9,892 nucleotides of DNA, from positions 1-9,892 of the forward strand of contig CAYTCC010000053.1 of assembly GCA_964436345.1 (NCBI GenBank), in the 5' to 3' direction. The notes under the pieces are model-generated. The model was not told the DNA's origin. It made no database searches and worked only from the letters and a program-made list of their open reading frames with translations. Within the stretch, counting starts at the first letter, position 1. Every line of letters starts with the position of its first letter. Origin of the DNA: GCA-002694895 sp964436345. GTDB lineage: Bacteria > Chloroflexota > Dehalococcoidia > Lucifugimonadales > GCA-002694895. Positions 6,032-9,892 of the stretch are shown in pieces. The position numbers were made by a program, and so were the translations under genes.

Positions 6032-7668
6032 TATAATTCTCTCACTGTTTCCATCAAAATATCTTCAGAAATATCATTTTTTGTAAAGCTGGTGCCTAAG
6101 GATTTTAATAATACCCAATTAATTTTGCCATCTTTTACTTTTTTATCATTTTTAATTAAATCAAAACAATTTTCCCAATTAATGTCTTTAAAATCTGTTG
6201 GTAAGTTAAATTTATTTAATATTTGTACGTGAAAATTGTAATCATTATCAGAAAGTATTTTTAATTTATTACTTAATTTTGCCGCAAAAACCATTCCTAA
6301 ACTCACTGCTTCTCCATGAGTATATTTGTTCAAATTAGTTGAAGCTTCTATCGCATGACCTAAAGTGTGTCCATAATTTAACAAAATTCTTTGTCCATAT
6401 TTTTCATTTTCATCAACAGAAACTATATCTGCTTTTATTTTTATACTTTTCTTTATTATTGAAATTAATTCTTCGTTTAAATAATTAAAATCTTTTATAT
6501 TTATCATTTGATCCAATAATTTTCGATCCTTAATGAATCCGTGTTTAATTAATTCAGCCCATCCTGAGTTAATTTGCCTTTGTGGCAATGTATCTAGTGA
6601 TCTTAAATCTGATAATACCAAAGAAGGGTTATGAAATGACCCAACTAAATTCTTAATGTTATTTACATCAATAGCAGTTTTTCCACCAATAGATGAATCT
6701 GACATCGAAAGTAAAGTTGTCGGGATTAATACAAATTTTATCCCTCTCATATATGTGGCAGCAACATATCCTGCAATATCACCTATCATCCCTCCACCAA
6801 TGCCAATTAAAATATCATCTCTGTCAGCTTGTTCCGAAGATAACCATTGATAAATACTAGATGTATTTTCTATAGATTTAGATTGTTCTCCAGAATTTAA
6901 TACCAAAGTAGTAGTTATGATGCTATTTAATTCAAAAATCTTTTGGATTTTACGCATATATAATTTTGACCCATCATCAGCTAATAAAAACATCTTTCGT
7001 TTAATCAAATAGGGTTCAAGTATTATTGGTAATTTCTCATACAAATCAGATCCGACATATACAGGATAAATATTATTAATATTTTCTACAGATGTACAAA
7101 AACCTTCAATTCTTTGCCATTCAGTAACATCTAATTTATTTAAAAACTTTCCAATACTCTTTAGTAATTCATTAGTTACTTGTTCAACTGTAAGTTCATT
7201 TGTATTTATAGTGAAATTAGCCCTGGAATATATATTCGCTCTTTCAGATTTAAAATTACTAATATCCTCTAAAGATAAATTTGTCATTTTAGGTCTGACA
7301 TTTAATTTGTTATTACTATCAGATAAAATAGACAATCTGGCAACAATATTATCAACAGAAGCATCTAAACAAATAACATAACCTGTATTAAGCATTATAT
7401 TCATGTTCTGTTCTTTAACAGGCACTCCACCACCTGTAGAAATTACATAATTGCTTTTTACTGATATATCGTTCAGTAATTTTGACTCCTCATCTCTGAA
7501 CCATTTTTCACCTTTTGTTTGAAATATTTCAGATATAGATGTTCCTGATGCACTCACTATTTCATCGTCCATGTCAATAAAACTCCACCCCAAAGCCTTA
7601 GCAATCAATTTTGCTACCGATGATTTCCCTGTTCCAGAAAACCCAATTAAATATACTAAATCATTCAT
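6031..7668 (-). CDS. aroKB: Bifunctional shikimate kinase / 3-dehydroquinate synthase
   Basis: A 545-aa fusion catalysing steps 5 and 2 of the chorismate pathway. Residues ~1-170 are shikimate kinase: Walker A GFSGTGKS (9-16), Asp32 and Asp34, Arg58, the GGG at 79-81, the lid Arg125 and Arg143. Residues ~200-545 are dehydroquinate synthase: GEQSKS (259-264), the NAD-binding GIGGGMIGD (289-297), DSSIGGKT (324-331), and zinc ligands Glu372, His434 and His451 with the family's spacing. A linker of about 30 residues (~170-200) joins them. All key residues of both domains are present, so both activities are expected. Kinase-first AroKB fusions are known, for example in Thermotoga. The gene overlaps aroE by 8 nt and shares one base with the next gene's GTG. 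AGAAGG 11 nt before the ATG is a rather distant ribosome site. Cytoplasmic. Confidence 0.96.
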   Translation of the reverse strand: MNDLVYLIGFSGTGKSSVAKLIAKALGWSFIDMDDEIVSASGTSISEIFQTKGEKWFRDEESKLLNDISVKSNYVISTGGGVPVKEQNMNIMLNTGYVICLDASVDNIVARLSILSDSNNKLNVRPKMTNLSLEDISNFKSERANIYSRANFTINTNELTVEQVTNELLKSIGKFLNKLDVTEWQRIEGFCTSVENINNIYPVYVGSDLYEKLPIILEPYLIKRKMFLLADDGSKLYMRKIQKIFELNSIITTTLVLNSGEQSKSIENTSSIYQWLSSEQADRDDILIGIGGGMIGDIAGYVAATYMRGIKFVLIPTTLLSMSDSSIGGKTAIDVNNIKNLVGSFHNPSLVLSDLRSLDTLPQRQINSGWAELIKHGFIKDRKLLDQMINIKDFNYLNEELISIIKKSIKIKADIVSVDENEKYGQRILLNYGHTLGHAIEASTNLNKYTHGEAVSLGMVFAAKLSNKLKILSDNDYNFHVQILNKFNLPTDFKDINWENCFDLIKNDKKVKDGKINWVLLKSLGTSFTKNDISEDILMETVREL

Positions 7669-8524
7669 TATTTAACTTACCTTCTAGTATCTCTTTACAT
7701 TTGTTATACATATCATCAAATGATGGACTAATTCCAGTCCACAACTCAATACTTTTTATAGCCTGATAAACCAACATGTTTAAACCTTCAATTATATTCG
7801 CATTTTTATCTAAAGCAATTTTAATTAACTGTGTTTTTGTTGGATTATATACCATATCAAATATTACAGAATTAGAATCAATAAAAGAGGAATCAATTGG
7901 TGAAATATCTTCATAACCAGAACCTTTCATACCCAAGATAGTTGTATTTATAATCAAATCTGTACCCAGGCAAGCAGTTTTTATTTGAGGTATTTCATTG
8001 AAAGTAAGTACGGAATGATCAAAATTAAAATCATTAAATTGATCTACCATTTTCACAGCATTTGCTTCAGTTCTATTTATAATTATTAAATTCTTTAATC
8101 CTTTTTGTAATAACACATACAAGGCTGCTTTTGCTGCTCCTCCGGCTCCAAAGATAACAGCATTTTTTATTACATCATTCTTTAATTTAATATCAAGAGT
8201 TTTTTCAATACCGTATACATCAGTGTTATAACCTGTTAATTTGTTGTCATTTTTAACAATAGTATTTACAGCTCCTGTAAATTTAGCCTCATCTTTAATT
8301 TCATCTAGAAAAGGAACAATTTTCTCTTTATATGGAACTGTGACATTAGCTCCAACAAAATCATCATTATTTATTTTCTCAATATGCAATTTAAGATTTT
8401 GTTCTTCAATTTCCCATTTTTTATATACAATCTCAATACCTAATTTTTGATATATAAAATTATGCATAGATGGAGACAATGAATGGCTTAATGGATACCC
8501 TATAATTCCTGCAAATTTATTCAA
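7661..8524 (-). CDS. aroE: Shikimate dehydrogenase (NADP-type)
   Basis: Reduces 3-dehydroshikimate to shikimate, step 4 of the chorismate pathway; its product is the substrate of the kinase half of the next gene. The 287 aa are of normal length. The shikimate site shows Ser15 and Ser17 in SHSLSP, catalytic Lys66 in NVTVPYKE, Asn87 in AVNT, Asp102 in NTD and Gln254. The Rossmann domain has GAGGAA (126-131), and Asn150-Arg151-Thr152 after the second strand points to NADP rather than NAD. The start is TTG: no ATG lies nearby upstream, and an AAAGG 8 nt before it that overlaps the ruvX stop supports this choice. It follows ruvX by 11 nt and overlaps aroKB by 8 nt (ATGAATGA). It ends with the window's only TGA stop. 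Confidence 0.95.
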   Translation of the reverse strand: MNKFAGIIGYPLSHSLSPSMHNFIYQKLGIEIVYKKWEIEEQNLKLHIEKINNDDFVGANVTVPYKEKIVPFLDEIKDEAKFTGAVNTIVKNDNKLTGYNTDVYGIEKTLDIKLKNDVIKNAVIFGAGGAAKAALYVLLQKGLKNLIIINRTEANAVKMVDQFNDFNFDHSVLTFNEIPQIKTACLGTDLIINTTILGMKGSGYEDISPIDSSFIDSNSVIFDMVYNPTKTQLIKIALDKNANIIEGLNMLVYQAIKSIELWTGISPSFDDMYNKCKEILEGKLNNE

Positions 8525-8532
8525 ATATAACG

Positions 8533-8537
8533 CCTTT
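8533..8537 (-). promoter_or_regulatory. Ribosome binding site supporting the aroE TTG start
   Basis: On the minus strand AAAGG lies 8 nt before TTG 8524. Its first three A's overlap the end of the ruvX TAA stop region, so a ribosome finishing ruvX would stop on the aroE initiation site. This supports the TTG start in the absence of a nearby ATG. Confidence 0.55.
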
Positions 8538-8958
8538 AAATGTTTACCAAATCATCATTTTCAAAATATCGTTGTAATATTATAGATGCAGCCAACGCAT
8601 CAATAACTTTTTTTCGTTTCTTTCTGCTTAAATCTTGCTCTAAAAGTATTTTTTCTGCATCTACAGATGAAAAACGCTCATCTACTCCAACAACATCTAT
8701 ATTTAATTCCTTTTTAATAATTAAACTAAAATCTTTCACTTTATAAGATTGACTTCCTATAGAACTGTCTTCATTTAAAGGAATACCAATAACAATTTTT
8801 TTCACATCATAAAATATAACAATTTTTTTGATTTCATCAATTATATAAGGGATAGAATTATTTTGTATAAACCACAAAGGATTAGGAATTTTTCTTTCAC
8901 TATCACCAATCGCAAATCCTATTCTTTTGTCCCCATAATCTATTGAAAGAATATTCAT
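8536..8958 (-). CDS. ruvX: RuvX/YqgF family Holliday-junction resolvase-like / pre-16S rRNA nuclease
   Basis: A small cytoplasmic RNase H-fold nuclease of 140 aa, the normal size. Acidic catalytic positions are visible: Asp7 in SIDYGDKRIG (5-14), Glu94 in VDERFSS (92-98) and Asp120 in IDALAAS (119-125). The strand VIGIPLNEDSS (56-66) is the family's VGLPLN-D-S signature. YqgF proteins are linked to 5'-end processing of 16S rRNA; a Holliday-junction role was proposed from structure and remains less certain. The gene begins 4 nt after the alaS stop, an adjacency common in several bacterial phyla, and is followed by aroE after 11 nt. Only a weak AAAGTGA-like ribosome site precedes the ATG, so coupling to alaS translation is likely. 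Confidence 0.93.
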   Translation of the reverse strand: MNILSIDYGDKRIGFAIGDSERKIPNPLWFIQNNSIPYIIDEIKKIVIFYDVKKIVIGIPLNEDSSIGSQSYKVKDFSLIIKKELNIDVVGVDERFSSVDAEKILLEQDLSRKKRKKVIDALAASIILQRYFENDDLVNI

Positions 8959-8962
8959 AATA

Positions 8963-9892
8963 TTAATTATTCACTTTTAATAGAATTTCAAAATCATTCA
9001 ATAAATCGAGTTTTTTGTTATCATTGCCTCCGGCTTGAGCCATATCAGGTTTACCGCCGCCTTTACCTTCTATGATTTTCGAGATATTTCTAACTATATC
9101 ACGTGCATCAAATCCTTTTTTGATTGCAATTTTTGTGAGTTTAACTATTATCACTGGACCTTTATCAGATTTTGCCCCGAGTATAATAATAGAATCATTT
9201 AATATTAGTTGGATATCATCAGATAATTCTCTTAACATTTTTGAATCTATATCAACAATCTCAAGTACTATATTAAGGCCATCAAAATTGTGAGAATTTT
9301 CAGCTAATTCTTTAGCCAATTTAGCACTGATTTTAGATCTATATTTCTGAATCTCTTTTGACAAACCAGCAACATTACTAGTTAAAAAGTGAACTCGATC
9401 TAACAATTCTTCTTGAGAAGTATTAAATACTTCTCCAAGTGTATTAAGTGAATTTGATTTTTCAGATAAATACTCATTTGCCTTGCGACCAGAATATGCT
9501 TCAATCCTTCTAAGACCAGAACCTATGCTAGATTCTGATAGAATTATAAAATCACCTAATTCTCCTGTTTGTTTTACATGAGTTCCGCCACATACTTCAA
9601 AACTAAAAGTTGATTTGTCTCCAATTTCAATTAACCTTACAGTCTGATCATATCTATCACCAAAAAATGCCAGGGCTCCTCTTTTTATTGCTTCATTATA
9701 TTTATCTTCTGATTTTCTGATACTAGAGTTTGTATTAATTTGCTCACTTACTAAATTTTGTACATGGTTAATTTCAATTTTTGTTAATGCTTTAGGATGG
9801 CTAAAATCAAATCTCAATCTTTCAGGTTCTACAAGAGATCCTGCTTGTCTTACATGATTTCCTAAAACAGCCCTTAAAGCAGCATGTAATAA
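8963..9892 (-). CDS. alaS: Alanyl-tRNA synthetase, C-terminal part (gene continues beyond the right edge)
   Basis: Partial: the last 309 codons are visible and the reading frame is open to the window edge, so the catalytic N-terminus and most of the editing domain lie outside. At the edge LLHAALR begins directly after where the editing domain's HxxxH motif would lie. The remaining zinc-site motif CGGTH is present near 9590, within a FEVCGGTHVKQTGELG stretch. A predicted helical segment follows, then the C-Ala domain with GKGGGKPDMAQAGG near the end. Any start inside this region, such as the TTG at 9817, falls in the middle of the conserved PERLRFDF motif and is not real. The enzyme charges tRNA-Ala and clears mischarged Ser and Gly. 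It is the first visible gene of the minus-strand operon, whose promoter must lie outside the window. Confidence 0.97.
   Translation of the reverse strand, partial: LLHAALRAVLGNHVRQAGSLVEPERLRFDFSHPKALTKIEINHVQNLVSEQINTNSSIRKSEDKYNEAIKRGALAFFGDRYDQTVRLIEIGDKSTFSFEVCGGTHVKQTGELGDFIILSESSIGSGLRRIEAYSGRKANEYLSEKSNSLNTLGEVFNTSQEELLDRVHFLTSNVAGLSKEIQKYRSKISAKLAKELAENSHNFDGLNIVLEIVDIDSKMLRELSDDIQLILNDSIIILGAKSDKGPVIIVKLTKIAIKKGFDARDIVRNISKIIEGKGGGKPDMAQAGGNDNKKLDLLNDFEILLKVNN

Noticed and set aside
9815..9817. TTG as the start of a 284-aa alaS-like gene
   Set aside because: The frame stays open to the window edge and encodes conserved AlaRS sequence upstream (LLHAALR, QAGSLVEPER). The gene is simply cut by the boundary.
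1..9892. CRISPR array, insertion sequence, tRNA or defence island
   Set aside because: No regularly spaced direct repeats, transposase motifs, terminal inverted repeats or tRNA cloverleaf sequence were seen. The window is filled by nine recognisable metabolic and housekeeping genes.

Overview
This is a compact, very AT-rich bacterial window (roughly 30% GC by eye) that uses the standard bacterial code: TAA, TAG and TGA all end genes and Trp is TGG. Nine protein genes fill almost all of it. The longest gap between genes is 66 bp. I see no tRNA, rRNA, CRISPR array, insertion sequence or clear terminator. The base composition, short gaps and overlaps, and frequent lack of a Shine-Dalgarno sequence fit a streamlined, possibly marine, bacterium. 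A low-GC member of the Chloroflexota (SAR202/Dehalococcoidia type) is my tentative guess, based on the alaS-ruvX linkage, the fused AroK-AroB and the mix of CoA-transferase and aldolase families. Nothing in the window proves this.

The left block (about 1-4006) looks catabolic. A 739-residue double-module family III CoA-transferase runs on the minus strand. It is divergent from a two-gene plus-strand unit: a dihydrodipicolinate-synthase-superfamily lyase or dehydratase that lacks the usual DapA residues, overlapped by a HpcH/HpaI-type class II aldolase. The 66 bp between the two directions holds the only promoter-like sequence I can support, and a 13-bp palindrome lies inside it. These three genes could form a pathway for a 2-oxo (sugar) acid or a CoA ester, but the substrate is not readable from sequence.

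The right block (4014-9892) is one minus-strand housekeeping operon, read from right to left: alaS (its 5' part lies beyond the window), ruvX, aroE, fused aroKB, a TauE/SafE-type membrane exporter and tgt. Junctions range from an 8-nt overlap to an 11-nt gap, so co-transcription and translational coupling are very likely. It combines alanyl-tRNA charging, queuosine tRNA modification, a RuvX/YqgF nuclease and three shikimate-pathway activities (steps 2, 4 and 5).

The two blocks converge at 4007-4013, with only 7 bp between the aldolase stop and the tgt stop. I found no defence system or obviously new machinery. The points most worth a second look are the half-degenerate tandem CoA-transferase with a possible leaderless start, the atypical DapA-like/HpaI pair with an 11-A tract in the first gene, and the AroK-AroB fusion next to an orphan exporter.
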